Assembly (NCBI RefSeq): GCF_022549495.1
Contig: NZ_JAKZGD010000012.1
Span: 45,075 to 109,074 of the forward strand
Reading direction: 5' to 3'
Source: Acinetobacter sp. ANC 4805
GTDB taxonomy: Bacteria > Pseudomonadota > Gammaproteobacteria > Pseudomonadales > Moraxellaceae
DNA length: 64,000 nucleotides
Shown: piece after piece, positions 37,137-46,696 of the stretch
Numbering within the stretch: position 1 is the first letter of the stretch
How the letters are laid out: each line of letters begins with the position of its first letter
The notes under the pieces: model-generated
Databases searched by the model: none
What the model saw: the letters and a program-made list of their open reading frames with translations, nothing else
Told to the model about the DNA's origin: nothing
Program-made: the position numbers and the translations under genes

Positions 37137-38849
37137 CTATTCAACAAACAACAAAGCTAACCGAACTTGATCATAAGCCATACGTGGGCTGGTTGCTTCA
37201 ACGATTGGACGCAATTTGATTGAGCCATCATCGGTAAAATGTTCTGGATTTTTACGTTTATGCAAACGTTTATAAATTTTGCGGACTTCTTCAACCACGT
37301 CATCACCAGGATTGGCAACGGAAATATCCAATCCTTGTTCTTTATGTAGACGTGCCAAATGATTAATAATAGTCGCAGGTGTTAAACCACGTTCATGTGC
37401 AATATCTTCTATTTCATAACCATCTTCAAATAAAGCACGCGTTTCATCTAAAGTCGCTGCCGCATAATTTTGCTTTCCACTTTTGGATAATTTCTTTTCA
37501 TTCCGATTGATTTCGGTTGGATTGAGTGTGCCACCACAATGGCGAATAAAAGCATTATGTTGCGTGGTTAAATCCACATTTTCAAAGTTAACTTCTGCTT
37601 CAGTCGATAATTCCTGAAAACGGCGATCTGCTTTAATGGCTAAACTATCAAGCTCAAGTGCTTGCTCATTAAAGCCAAGTAGTTTTAGTCCTGTTAGCGA
37701 CTTCAATCGAGATAAAGCCACATAGCCCTGACCTTTTTCAAAAGTATTGCTTAAATTAATTTCTGCGGCTTCCAACGTCATACCCTGACTTTTATGAATG
37801 GTAATCGCCCAAGCCAAACGCAAAGGAATTTGCTGAAAACTTGCAATCGCTTTACCCGCTTCATTTTCAATTGACCACGTTTCTGGTTCAACCAATAAAG
37901 TCGTTCCATCCGTCAATTTGACCTTTGGCAGAATACCTTGCTTATCATCTTCCTCAAAACCAATGACCTCACCTAAACTGCCATTGATATAACCCATATC
38001 AAAGTTATTTTTGACAAACATTACTTTGGCATGTTTTTTAAGTGCCAACTCCTCAGGTGCACGTACTGAAGATTTTAAGGTTTCAATTAATTTGTCGTTG
38101 CCATCAACAACCGCATTGAATTGGTGGCTTTCATTATCAATTTCATTGAGATGCTGATAGTTGATATTATCGACATCCATATTATGCGTATATAAACGAG
38201 TAAAGGTCTCACCAATATCATGCTGACGTGATTGTTGTAATGCAGAAATATGATGCTGTTGAATGCTCTGCGCCCGAATCGCATTTAAAATCTGATTTAA
38301 AATTTCATCGTCCTGACGATGCTGTTCCGTTAAATAGCAAACACGAAATTTAGCCTCAACCCATGCCTCAGACATAAAGCAAAATTTATCCCGATTGCTT
38401 TCATCTTTTTTACCCACAGGTGGTAACTGGAAAAAATCACCCGCAACAATGACTTGAATCCCACCAAAAGCCTCATCACTTTCTTTAAAGTATTTAAGCA
38501 CTTGATTAACCAAATTGAGTTGTTTGGCATGCAACATTGAAATTTCATCAATAATTAACACTTGGGCATTTTCTAAATGCTCTTTTAAATATTTGCGCTC
38601 TTTCATTCGTTTAAGATCATCATCACTCAAACGATCCTTGATCCCAATTCCTGCCCATGTGTGGATGGTCATACCATTCATATGTGTAGCAGCGATACCT
38701 GTAGAAGCAGTAATCGCAACAGGTACTTTTCGCGCTTTAAGATAATGAATATATTGGTTAAGCGTATAGGTTTTTCCTGCACCTGCGGAACCTGTTAAAA
38801 AAACATTTTCCCCAGCTTTAAGTAACTTCAGTGCAGTCTCTTGTTTCAT
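37137..38849 (-). CDS. PIF1-like helicase with C-terminal helix-turn-helix
   Basis: A 570-residue superfamily 1B helicase. Walker A FLTGSAGAGKTYTLN (about 15-30), ASTGIAATHMNGMTIHTWAG, Walker B VLIIDEISMLHAKQL, VAGDFFQLPPV, and the C-terminal AWAITIHKSQGMTLEAAEINL and YVALSRLKSL motifs are typical of the PIF1/RecD2 family. The last 130 residues hold an HTH_40-like domain (EDGYEIEDIAHERGLTPATI), as found at the end of some RecQ proteins. Likely a 5-to-3-prime DNA helicase. ATG 38849 is preferred over the TTG at 38870. Confidence 0.85.
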   Translation of the reverse strand: MKQETALKLLKAGENVFLTGSAGAGKTYTLNQYIHYLKARKVPVAITASTGIAATHMNGMTIHTWAGIGIKDRLSDDDLKRMKERKYLKEHLENAQVLIIDEISMLHAKQLNLVNQVLKYFKESDEAFGGIQVIVAGDFFQLPPVGKKDESNRDKFCFMSEAWVEAKFRVCYLTEQHRQDDEILNQILNAIRAQSIQQHHISALQQSRQHDIGETFTRLYTHNMDVDNINYQHLNEIDNESHQFNAVVDGNDKLIETLKSSVRAPEELALKKHAKVMFVKNNFDMGYINGSLGEVIGFEEDDKQGILPKVKLTDGTTLLVEPETWSIENEAGKAIASFQQIPLRLAWAITIHKSQGMTLEAAEINLSNTFEKGQGYVALSRLKSLTGLKLLGFNEQALELDSLAIKADRRFQELSTEAEVNFENVDLTTQHNAFIRHCGGTLNPTEINRNEKKLSKSGKQNYAAATLDETRALFEDGYEIEDIAHERGLTPATIINHLARLHKEQGLDISVANPGDDVVEEVRKIYKRLHKRKNPEHFTDDGSIKLRPIVEATSPRMAYDQVRLALLFVE

Positions 38850-39008
38850 AATTTCTTCAGTCAAAAACAACAGCCCATAGCTTAACGATTTTTTTCTAAA
38901 AGTAAAAACTCAAACTGTTCCAAAGAACTGTTTGTATCTCATTTTTACATTGACATCCGAACTTTTTCATTTAATGTGTTTCTGAGTTAATTCAGATTAG
39001 ATATAAAA

Positions 39009-39974
39009 ATGAACACTTCGAATTTATATAAATATCAAACAGATATATTAGGAGAAAATTATCAGCAACTCATTTTAGATTTTGCTGATGATTATGATGG
39101 CAAAGTCGTTGCAACTTTAGTGCGTAAAAAAGCAGCACAGGCAACAAAGAAAGCTGTTCTCTATATTCATGGTTTTTCTGACTACTTTTTCCAAACAGAA
39201 ATGGCAGAACAATTTAACCAGCATGGTTATGATTTTTATGCACTTGATCTCAGAAAATACGGACGCTCTAAACTCCCTCATCAAAAATTTTATTATGTTC
39301 TAGACCTACGTGAATATGATGCTGAAATCAGTAAAGCACTCGAAATTATTGGTCAAGAAAATCACAATCAAGTTTTACTTGCTGGACACTCAACGGGCGG
39401 CTTAATTACAACGCTCTACGCCGCACATTACCCAGATCATCGCCTGATTAAAGCACTATGGACCAACAGTCCTTTTTATGATTTTTATAAAAGTGTCGTC
39501 GAAAAAAAAATGGGAATCCCTTTGCTCGGTAGGGTTGGCAAACGTTTACCAAATGCAAAATTCCCAAGTGGATTAAATCCATGGTATACGCCAAGCCTAC
39601 ATAAAGATTTCTATGGTGAATGGGATTTCAACTTAAATTGGAAGCCCAAATCACTCCCTTTTGTTCATTTATGTTTTGTACGTGCGATCCACAAAGCACA
39701 AAAAGAAATTCATAAAGGAATCAAGTTAAATATTCCTACTCTGATTATGCATTCACACCAGTCCAAATACCCAAAAAAATGGGGAATTGATGCACAACAA
39801 AGTGATGTGATCTTAGATGTCAAAGATATGACGCACAATGCCAAGAAAATGAAAGGTGATGTACAAACCTTAGCTGTAAAAAATGGCTTACATGACCTTG
39901 TTCTTTCTGCACCGCCTGTTCGTGAAAAAGTCTATCAAGATTTATTTTCTTGGCTCGAACAAAAGATGCCTTAA
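39009..39974 (+). CDS. Alpha/beta hydrolase
   Basis: A 321-residue hydrolase with oxyanion strand YIHGFSDYFFQ, nucleophile elbow GHSTGG (about residue 129), and a C-terminal His in KNGLHDLVLS. The sequence HGFSDY with FALDLRKYGRSK-type motif is like monoacylglycerol-lipase or lysophospholipase relatives. No signal peptide, so it is cytoplasmic. Substrate cannot be determined. The glutamine amidotransferase gene begins 31 bp after, same strand, suggesting a two-gene unit. Confidence 0.82.
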   Translation: MNTSNLYKYQTDILGENYQQLILDFADDYDGKVVATLVRKKAAQATKKAVLYIHGFSDYFFQTEMAEQFNQHGYDFYALDLRKYGRSKLPHQKFYYVLDLREYDAEISKALEIIGQENHNQVLLAGHSTGGLITTLYAAHYPDHRLIKALWTNSPFYDFYKSVVEKKMGIPLLGRVGKRLPNAKFPSGLNPWYTPSLHKDFYGEWDFNLNWKPKSLPFVHLCFVRAIHKAQKEIHKGIKLNIPTLIMHSHQSKYPKKWGIDAQQSDVILDVKDMTHNAKKMKGDVQTLAVKNGLHDLVLSAPPVREKVYQDLFSWLEQKMP

Positions 39975-40005
39975 CTAAGCTCTACTTATAGTGATTACAG
40001 AGATT

Positions 40006-40719
40006 ATGGATACTTCAATTTCATTACCTAAAACAGTTTATGCGATTCAACACCTTGCTTTTGAAGATTTAGGTTCTTTGGAAGATATTTTTTATCAACA
40101 GGGTTTTCGTGTTCGTTATTTCGAGGCGGGTGTAGATGATCTCAGCCCTGCATTAAATTATGATGGGCTGACAATTATTCTCGGTGGGCCTATTGGTGTT
40201 TATGAAACGGAAGACTACCCTTTCTTAGTTGAGGAAATTGAAGGGATTAAACAACGCTTAGCTGCAAACAAGCCAACCATAGGGATTTGTCTAGGTGCGC
40301 AACTGATTGCGCACGCATTAGGGGCAAAAGTCTACGCAGGACACCAAAAAGAAATTGGTTGGAGTCAGTTGGAAATCAAAGCCATTGAGCATAATCCCTT
40401 ATCTGCACTTGAAAACACTGAAGTTCTGCATTGGCACGGCGATACATTTGATTTACCACCCCATGCGACATTACTTGCAAGCTCAGCAATTTATCCCAAT
40501 CAGGCATTTTCTATCGGGAATAACATCTTAGCTTTACAATTTCATCTTGAGATAAACCAACACAGTTTTGAGAAATGGCTCATTGGGCATACTTGTGAAA
40601 TACGGCATGCAGGCTTATCAATTCCTCAGTTACGACAAGATAATTTAAATTATGCAGCACAATTAGAAAAGCAATGCCGAACAATTGTCCAAACATTTTT
40701 AGATAAACTAAATAATTAA
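40006..40719 (+). CDS. Class I glutamine amidotransferase-like protein
   Basis: A 237-residue protein with the class I GATase fold. Catalytic Cys is in PTIGICLGAQLIAHALG, and the His/Glu pair in ALQFHLEINQH. It resembles GuaA-type amidotransferase domains standing alone, often called glutamine amidotransferase. The acceptor substrate is unknown. ATG 40006 is chosen; a GTG at 39991 is in frame. It lies 31 bp after the hydrolase. Confidence 0.82.
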   Translation: MDTSISLPKTVYAIQHLAFEDLGSLEDIFYQQGFRVRYFEAGVDDLSPALNYDGLTIILGGPIGVYETEDYPFLVEEIEGIKQRLAANKPTIGICLGAQLIAHALGAKVYAGHQKEIGWSQLEIKAIEHNPLSALENTEVLHWHGDTFDLPPHATLLASSAIYPNQAFSIGNNILALQFHLEINQHSFEKWLIGHTCEIRHAGLSIPQLRQDNLNYAAQLEKQCRTIVQTFLDKLNN

Positions 40720-41149
40720 ACCCATATAATCACTCAAATTGCATATGCTTGTCACAACCGACAAGTATATCAATTGAGTAATTTTAAGCAAAAAATGCAC
40801 TAAAAATATTACACTTTTCAAACTTTTCTTACATGATCACACATTAAGACCAATAACAGACGAGATTACAATCAAGCTATTTTTGGATAAGACAATAGAA
40901 TATGGGCATTCATCTTATTTTAGCTGGACTATAGAATATGCTTAAGCTGATAAAGAGTTTTCACTCTATTAATACCTTACCTATTTATTCATATCTGTTC
41001 TTCTACTTATTTCAATGGTAATTTATTTTTATCACATCAATCCATAAATGATTCATCTAAAAAACCCAACTTCTAAAGCTGGGTTTTTAGATGAATACTA
41101 TTATAAAATTTATAAATATTTAGAACGAATATAAATCCCTGATTGAGAC
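40720..41149. other. 430-bp intergenic region with imperfect palindrome
   Basis: A long AT-rich gap between convergent genes. An imperfect 20-bp inverted repeat (40731-40779; arms ACTCAAATTG...CTTGTC and GACAAG...CAATTGAGT, loop ACAACC-type) sits just after the amidotransferase stop and may terminate it. The glnS terminator lies at 41051-41096. Between them I see no open frame or RNA gene that I can support. Confidence 0.5.
41051..41096. terminator. Terminator downstream of glnS
   Basis: An 18-nt arm (ATTCATCTAAAAAACCCA) pairs with TGGGTTTTTAGATGAAT with one bulged A. It lies 54 bp beyond the glnS stop and carries T runs on both strands. Confidence 0.85.
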
Positions 41150-42877
41150 TTACTTCTTCTCAGCCTTAAAACTATCTTTAAGATCAAGAATACGGTTAAA
41201 CACAGGTTTTTCAACTTGATGATCATGTTGATCTGCAACAAAATAACCTTCACGCTCAAACTGGAAACGATCTTCTGGCTTCGCTTGTGCTAACGCAGGT
41301 TCAATCACAGCCTGTACCACGGTCAATGATTCAGGATTTAGATTTGCCAAGAAATCATCAGTCGCATCTGGTGCTGCTTCAGTAAACAAACGATCGTAAA
41401 TACGAATTTCAGCAGGTATACCTTTCGTTGCAGAGACCCAATGAATGACCCCTTTGACTTTACGACCTTCAGGGTTTTTGCCTAACGTTTCAGGATCAAT
41501 TGAACATTTAAGCTCAATTACTTCACCATTGGCATCTTTGATTACTTCATCACACTTGATCACATAAGCATGGCGTAAACGCACTTCGCCTTCTGGAATC
41601 AAACGTTTAAAGCCTTTTGGTGCAACCTCTTCAAAATCCTTACGATCAATATAGATTTCACGTGTTAACGGAATAACGCGTTCACCCATATCAACATTTG
41701 GATGACGTGAATGAGTTAAATCTAATTCTTCAGGTAAATTAGTCAATGTGACTTTTAATGGATTCAGTACAGCCATTCCACGCGCTGCGGCATTTTCCAA
41801 AGACTGACGAATACAGAACTCAAGCATTGCAACATCAACAATACCATCTGTTTTCGATACACCCACACGCTTACAGAAATCTCGTAAACCTTCTGGGGTA
41901 AAACCACGGCGACGCATTCCCACTACAGTTGGCATACGCGGATCATCCCAACCCTGTACATGGTTACCCTCAACCAATTTACGCAATTTACGTTTAGAGG
42001 TAATCGTATAATCTATATTTAAACGTGATGACTCATATTGACGCGGTACAGCAGGAGAATGAACTTTCTCCACAACCCAATCATAGAATGGACGGTGATC
42101 TTGGAACTCTAAAGTACAGAGTGAATGGGTAATCCCTTCAATTGCATCTGACAATGGATGAGCATAGTCATACATTGGATACATTTTCCACTTATCACCC
42201 GTTTGATGATGCTCTGAATGTAGTACGCGATAAAGAATCGGGTCACGCATATGTACATTCGGGCTTGCCATATCAATTTTGGCACGTAAAACAGCACCAC
42301 CTTCTTGGATTTCACCATTACGCATTTGTTCGAAACGCGCTAAGTTTTCCTCAACTGTAGCATCACGATATGGCGAATTTTTACCTAGCTCAATGAAACT
42401 ACCACGATTCAACTTAATTTCTTCAGGCGTTTGCAAGTCCACATAGGCATCCCCCTGTTCAATTAATTGAACAGCCCACGTGTAAAGTTGATCGAAATAA
42501 CTTGATGCATAACGAGGTTCACCATTCCAGTTAAAACCTAACCACTTCACATCATTGGCAATACCATCAACATATTCTTGTTCTTCGGCATCTGGGTTTG
42601 TATCATCAAAACGTAAATTACATAAACCGTCGAATTCTTCAGCAATACCAAAGTTGAGACAAATCGCTTTGACATGACCAATATGTAGATAACCATTTGG
42701 CTCAGGTGGAAAACGAGTCACAACTTTTTGAGTACGACCTTGATTTAAGTCATCTGTAATCACTTGACGTACAAAATCCAAGCCTGCCTGTTGTTCTTGC
42801 TGCGCGGCGTCGACAGTGGTTTGAGTATTCGGTGTCGGGGTCTTTGGCAGTTCTGAAACAACATCATTTGGCTTCAT
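41150..42877 (-). CDS. glnS: Glutaminyl-tRNA synthetase
   Basis: A 575-residue class I aminoacyl-tRNA synthetase. The HIGH motif appears in [20 protein letters not shown], the KMSKS equivalent as [12 protein letters not shown], and the C-terminal beta-barrel anticodon-binding domains are complete (about 350-560). An N-terminal extension of about 50 residues rich in Pro/Thr/Gln precedes the catalytic domain. E. coli GlnRS is 554 residues. Direct glutaminylation of tRNA-Gln is expected. Divergent from ppiB. Confidence 0.95.
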   Translation of the reverse strand: MKPNDVVSELPKTPTPNTQTTVDAAQQEQQAGLDFVRQVITDDLNQGRTQKVVTRFPPEPNGYLHIGHVKAICLNFGIAEEFDGLCNLRFDDTNPDAEEQEYVDGIANDVKWLGFNWNGEPRYASSYFDQLYTWAVQLIEQGDAYVDLQTPEEIKLNRGSFIELGKNSPYRDATVEENLARFEQMRNGEIQEGGAVLRAKIDMASPNVHMRDPILYRVLHSEHHQTGDKWKMYPMYDYAHPLSDAIEGITHSLCTLEFQDHRPFYDWVVEKVHSPAVPRQYESSRLNIDYTITSKRKLRKLVEGNHVQGWDDPRMPTVVGMRRRGFTPEGLRDFCKRVGVSKTDGIVDVAMLEFCIRQSLENAAARGMAVLNPLKVTLTNLPEELDLTHSRHPNVDMGERVIPLTREIYIDRKDFEEVAPKGFKRLIPEGEVRLRHAYVIKCDEVIKDANGEVIELKCSIDPETLGKNPEGRKVKGVIHWVSATKGIPAEIRIYDRLFTEAAPDATDDFLANLNPESLTVVQAVIEPALAQAKPEDRFQFEREGYFVADQHDHQVEKPVFNRILDLKDSFKAEKK

Positions 42878-43044
42878 AGGGTGTAAATCACTTCTTACAG
42901 TTAAAAAAATAGGAAATAAAACGCAATCTTTGCTTTTTCTGAAAGATTTTAACGTTTTTTACTTGCCTTGTAGTTTACAGTTTGCTTATGCTTCTCTCAA
43001 CCAAAAACCCATGGTCACAAGCCCATGTTTAGGAGATTAATGTA

Positions 43045-43554
43045 ATGAGTTTTCCTCAAGTCGAATTAAATACCAACAAAGGTCGTATTGTTCTTGAGCT
43101 TAACGCTGAAAAAGCACCAAAAACGGTTGCAAATTTCTTAGAATATGTACGCGACGGTTTCTATGACGGCGTAATTTTCCACCGTGTGATTGATGGTTTT
43201 ATGATCCAAGGTGGTGGCATGGACGAAAACTTCAAAGAAAAAGCAACACGTGACTCAATCGAAAATGAAGCTGACAACGGCTTAAGTAACGATGAAGGCA
43301 CAATTGCGATGGCGCGTACTCAAGCTCCTCACTCTGCATCTGCTCAATTCTTTATTAACGTTAAAAACAACTCTTTCCTGAACCACACAGCGCCAACCGC
43401 ACAAGGCTGGGGTTATGCAGTATTTGGTAAAGTTGTTGAAGGTCTTGATATTGTAGAAGCGATCAAAGGCGTTCGTACTGGCAACCGCGGCTATCACGCT
43501 GATGTTCCTTTAGAAAACGTTGTGATTGAATCAGCTAAAATTATTGCTGAGTAA
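43045..43554 (+). CDS. ppiB: Peptidyl-prolyl cis-trans isomerase (cyclophilin) PpiB
   Basis: A 169-residue cytoplasmic cyclophilin (E. coli PpiB 164). Active-site features are present: [18 protein letters not shown] with the catalytic Arg, [10 protein letters not shown] and [18 protein letters not shown]. No signal peptide, so it is PpiB rather than the periplasmic PpiA. AGGAG precedes ATG 43045. A palindromic repeat element separates it from lpxH. Confidence 0.93.
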   Translation: MSFPQVELNTNKGRIVLELNAEKAPKTVANFLEYVRDGFYDGVIFHRVIDGFMIQGGGMDENFKEKATRDSIENEADNGLSNDEGTIAMARTQAPHSASAQFFINVKNNSFLNHTAPTAQGWGYAVFGKVVEGLDIVEAIKGVRTGNRGYHADVPLENVVIESAKIIAE

Positions 43555-43557
43555 TAA

Positions 43558-43620
43558 TCCCTCCTAACCTCCCTTTATAAAGGGAGGAAAGTCCCTCTTT
43601 TTAAAGAGGGATTTAGGGAG
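43558..43620. repeat. Double-hairpin palindromic repeat (REP/MITE-like)
   Basis: CCTCCCTTTATAAAGGGAGG (43568-43587) is a perfect 20-bp palindrome and TCCCTCTTT/AAAGAGGGA (92-100 and 103-111 after 43500) a second. Flanking CTCCTAA and TTTAGGGAG are partly complementary, so the whole can fold into a cross or three-way junction. I recall similar short elements scattered in Acinetobacter genomes; a copy count would confirm it. Confidence 0.65.
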
Positions 43621-43637
43621 ATTAAAAGGAAAAAAGT

Positions 43638-44354
43638 GTGACCTATCTATTTATCTCAGATCTACACTTGTCACCTGATCATCCTCGGCTCATTCGAGGG
43701 TTTTTAGCTTTAATGACAGAATATCAAAATAAAAATACCCAACTTTATATTCTAGGCGATTGGTTTAATGCTTGGATTGGTGACGATTACACTGCACCGT
43801 GGTTAGATGAAATTGTCAGCGCTTTACAAGTATTCGCTGCAGCAGGCAATCAAGTATATTTCCAAGTAGGTAATCGAGATTTTGCCTTAGGTCTGAAGTT
43901 TTTAAATCAATTCGACGGTATTCTACTACCTGATGTTTATACACTAGAGATTGATCACAAAAAATTTCGACTCGAACACGGCGATGCCTTGTGCACAGAT
44001 GATATTGGCTACCAACGTTTCCGTAAAATAATTCGCAACCCCATTTTGCTCGGTTTCTTAAAACGTACTCCTTTGAGTTTCAGACAAAAACTTGCTAATG
44101 GTTTCCGTAAAAAAAGTAGCGAAACCACACAATTAAAAAGCTACGATATTATGGATGTGAATACGCAAGCGGTAGAATCAGTCATCACGCCTGTCGATTA
44201 TTTAATTCATGGGCATACTCATCGTCCAGATATTCAGCATGTACTCAACAAACAACGCATTGTTTTAGGTGATTGGCGAGCAGATTCAGCTTGGGTTTTA
44301 GAAATAAATCCTCTAGAAAATAATCCATTAGATTTTAAACAGTGGACTTACTGA
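43638..44354 (+). CDS. lpxH: UDP-2,3-diacylglucosamine diphosphatase LpxH
   Basis: A 238-residue metallophosphoesterase (E. coli LpxH 240) that converts UDP-2,3-diacylglucosamine to lipid X in lipid A synthesis. Metal-binding motifs seen: SDLHLS, GDWFNAWIGDD, GNRDFALG, EHGDALC and HGHTHRP. Start is GTG at 43638 with AGGA upstream. Acts at the inner-membrane surface. Confidence 0.94.
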   Translation: MTYLFISDLHLSPDHPRLIRGFLALMTEYQNKNTQLYILGDWFNAWIGDDYTAPWLDEIVSALQVFAAAGNQVYFQVGNRDFALGLKFLNQFDGILLPDVYTLEIDHKKFRLEHGDALCTDDIGYQRFRKIIRNPILLGFLKRTPLSFRQKLANGFRKKSSETTQLKSYDIMDVNTQAVESVITPVDYLIHGHTHRPDIQHVLNKQRIVLGDWRADSAWVLEINPLENNPLDFKQWTY

Positions 44355-44461
44355 TTTCCGATCCATTCAGCTCAAAACGATATAGAAATCACATTTCGCT
44401 ACTTTCAGCAAAATTTATATCAAGTAAAATAAATTAAATTTTTTGGTTTGGTTTATTCTCA

Positions 44462-45115
44462 ATGGACACTTTAGTTACAGCAAAAACACGTTACGCGACA
44501 AAAGCTTATGATGCAGAGAAAAAAATTCCTCAAACGCAGTTTGAAAAACTTTTAGAAGTATTACGTTTCAGCCCTTCTTCAGTGAATATTCAACCTTGGC
44601 ATTTTCTAGTTGCGGAATCTGATGAAGCGAAACAACGTATTGCATCAGCACTGACAGGGAATTATGTCTATAATGCCGCTAAAGTGCTTCATTCTTCGCA
44701 CACCCTCGTATTCTGTACTCGTACTGATATTTCCTCTGAATATTTAGAACAACTCTTACAACAAGATGATGCTAGTGGTCGCTTTAAAGATGAAGCTGCC
44801 AAACAAGGGCAACGTGATACCCGTCATGGTTATGTTGAGTTCTACCGTAATGAACTAAAAAACCTATCATCTTGGATGGAGAATCAAACCTACCTTGCAC
44901 TTGGACAACTCCTTTTTGCAGCGGGGCTAGAAGGTATTGATGCAACACCAATGGAAGGGTTTGATCGAGATACGTTGAATAACGAATTTAAACTCACAGA
45001 AAAAGGCTTGAAGGCATCCGTCATCGTCGCTTTAGGTTATCGTAGTGACAGTGATTTCAATGCAAAATTGCCTAAATCACGCTTACCCGATCAGGTCATT
45101 TTTACCCGTTTATAA
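44462..45115 (+). CDS. nfsB: Oxygen-insensitive NAD(P)H nitroreductase (NfsB-like)
   Basis: A 217-residue FMN flavoprotein of the nitroreductase family, matching E. coli NfsB (217) in length and layout: RYATKAYDAEKKI, LRFSPSSVNIQPWHFLVAES, and the FMN-contact region near the C-terminus (VIVALGYRSDSDFN). Reduces nitroaromatics and quinones with NAD(P)H. It is in the same direction as lpxH but 107 bp away, so likely separately transcribed. Confidence 0.9.
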   Translation: MDTLVTAKTRYATKAYDAEKKIPQTQFEKLLEVLRFSPSSVNIQPWHFLVAESDEAKQRIASALTGNYVYNAAKVLHSSHTLVFCTRTDISSEYLEQLLQQDDASGRFKDEAAKQGQRDTRHGYVEFYRNELKNLSSWMENQTYLALGQLLFAAGLEGIDATPMEGFDRDTLNNEFKLTEKGLKASVIVALGYRSDSDFNAKLPKSRLPDQVIFTRL

Positions 45116-45145
45116 TTTTTTAGTTAAGGGAGTCATACGATTCCC

Positions 45146-46003
45146 TTACATCATTGCCTTCGCTAAGCACAATACCGCAATCACTCCAGTAATCAATCCA
45201 ACCCACGTATAAGCTTTTAATCGTTCATTAAATAATACGATGCCGCTCAGTACCCCCAGTACAACGACAAGGATATTCATACCTGCAAACACAATGGCAG
45301 GTGTTTCCTTAAAAATCATATGAGCTTTGACATATAAAGCGATATTAGCGAAATTTAATCCTCCCAAGATTAAGCCAGTAAAAATATTTTTAGGCTGCCA
45401 ATTGGGCTGAGTGACTGCAAGATAAATAATCGATAAAATAAAAGCACCGATAAAGGCAAGATTCAGTGTGACAGCAGACTGCAATCCCAAACTACTACTA
45501 TATTTCAAAAGAACATCAATCGCTGCATAACCTGCCCAAACACTAAATAGAAATAAAGCTGATGTTAAGTTTAATCCTTTGGTGGCTTTTTCAGTCACTT
45601 GTCCAATAATAATTGATAGAACGGCAATTACACCGAGAACTACACCAACCAATTTGAGCTGGCTAAAATGTTCACCAAAAATAAAATAAGCAGCTAATAA
45701 TGAAAGAATAACGGCTAAGCGTTGGGCAATTTCAGTTTTAAGAATCCCTGCAAATTGTAATGATTTAGCCAAACATAAAAAAATACTCGGCAATAAGATC
45801 GCTAAAATGAAAATCAACCACCAAGGGGTATGATTCCAAGAAATATGGCTAATATCCGTTTTAAACCAATAAAAACATAAAATGCTCGCACTCAAATAAT
45901 TCCATGCAATCATTTGAAAAATATCAAACCCTTTTGTTTTAAGGTATTTCAATAGAATTGAGACGAGAACACTACAACTCGCAGCAGCAACAATCATTTC
46001 CAT
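45146..46003 (-). CDS. EamA/DMT-superfamily transporter
   Basis: A 285-residue inner-membrane protein with about ten hydrophobic segments in two EamA halves (second half from about residue 150). Members export metabolites such as amino acids or take up nucleotide sugars; the substrate here is unknown. It lies on the minus strand after hfq, separated from it by a strong terminator, so it is probably its own unit. Confidence 0.82.
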   Translation of the reverse strand: MEMIVAAASCSVLVSILLKYLKTKGFDIFQMIAWNYLSASILCFYWFKTDISHISWNHTPWWLIFILAILLPSIFLCLAKSLQFAGILKTEIAQRLAVILSLLAAYFIFGEHFSQLKLVGVVLGVIAVLSIIIGQVTEKATKGLNLTSALFLFSVWAGYAAIDVLLKYSSSLGLQSAVTLNLAFIGAFILSIIYLAVTQPNWQPKNIFTGLILGGLNFANIALYVKAHMIFKETPAIVFAGMNILVVVLGVLSGIVLFNERLKAYTWVGLITGVIAVLCLAKAMM

Positions 46004-46030
46004 AATATTTATTCTAACTTTCTAAGACAC

Positions 46031-46063
46031 AAAAAAATGCCAGTCTATCGTGAGACTGGCATT
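46031..46063 (-). terminator. Terminator after hfq
   Basis: AATGCCAGTCT and AGACTGGCATT form a perfect 11-bp stem with a 6-nt loop; on the minus strand it is followed by TTTTTTTG. It ends the tsaE-mutL-miaA-hfq transcript. Confidence 0.92.
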
Positions 46064-46084
46064 CTTTTAAAGATCATTGATCAA

Positions 46085-46606
46085 TTAACGATTGTTTTCG
46101 TCTTCTTGACCATCTTCAAATTTAGTTTCGCTATCGAAGCCACCTTGATGACCGAAGCCACCTTGACCACCGAAGCCACCTTGACCACCGAAGCCACCAC
46201 CTTGACCACCGAAGCCACCTTGGCCACCGAAGCCACCACCTTGACCACCGAAGCCACCTTGACCACCGAAGCCACCACCTTGACCACCACCAAAGCCGCC
46301 ACCTTGACCACCAAAGCCGCCTGTAGCGCCTTGACCACCAAAGCCGCCTGTAGCGCCTTGAGCTGGGAAGCCACCAGTAGAACCTTGAGCGCCAGCTGGA
46401 CGTGGGTTACGCGCAGGAACAACTGTAGAAATCGCGTGTTTATAAACCATTTGGCTTACAGTGTTTTTTAATAAAACTACATATTGGTCAAACGACTCAA
46501 TATGCCCCTGTAATTTAATACCGTTTACGAGGAAAATAGAAACTGGAATACGTTCTTTACGGAGAGAATTTAAGAACGGATCTTGTAAAGTTTGACCTTT
46601 AGACAT
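46085..46606 (-). CDS. hfq: RNA chaperone Hfq with long glycine-rich tail
   Basis: A 173-residue protein. The Sm core (about 1-70) is standard: [46 protein letters not shown] and [11 protein letters not shown]. The C-terminal 100 residues are a repeated glycine-rich tail (GFGGQGG units) ending in an acidic tip ([14 protein letters not shown]). Such long Gly-rich tails are known in Moraxellaceae Hfq, while E. coli Hfq has 102 residues. Start ATG 46606 has GGAG 6 nt upstream. It is the last gene after miaA and pairs sRNAs with mRNAs. Confidence 0.95.
   Translation of the reverse strand: MSKGQTLQDPFLNSLRKERIPVSIFLVNGIKLQGHIESFDQYVVLLKNTVSQMVYKHAISTVVPARNPRPAGAQGSTGGFPAQGATGGFGGQGATGGFGGQGGGFGGGQGGGFGGQGGFGGQGGGFGGQGGFGGQGGGFGGQGGFGGQGGFGHQGGFDSETKFEDGQEDENNR
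46135..46345 (-). repeat. Tandem coding repeat in the hfq tail
   Basis: Repeats of about 15-27 bp (plus strand CCACCTTGACCACCGAAGCC and variants) encode the GGFGGQG units. Near-identical copies make this stretch liable to unequal exchange and length change between strains. The long open frame on the opposite strand here is a by-product of the repeat. Confidence 0.8.
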
Positions 46607-46696
46607 TTTTAACTCCAAAAAATTTTAAATCAGCGCAAAAAAACTATCTTTATTTTTCAACTAAAAATTATAAAAAGACAGCCTGCGAATTTTGCT

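Noticed and set aside
46135..46345. Regular repeats that could suggest a CRISPR array
   Set aside because: They are in frame within hfq, have no unique spacers and encode the Gly-rich tail.
46037..46471. A 144-residue plus-strand frame full of Thr/Glu/Ala repeats opposite hfq
   Set aside because: It is the antisense reading of the hfq glycine-rich repeats and has no independent gene features.
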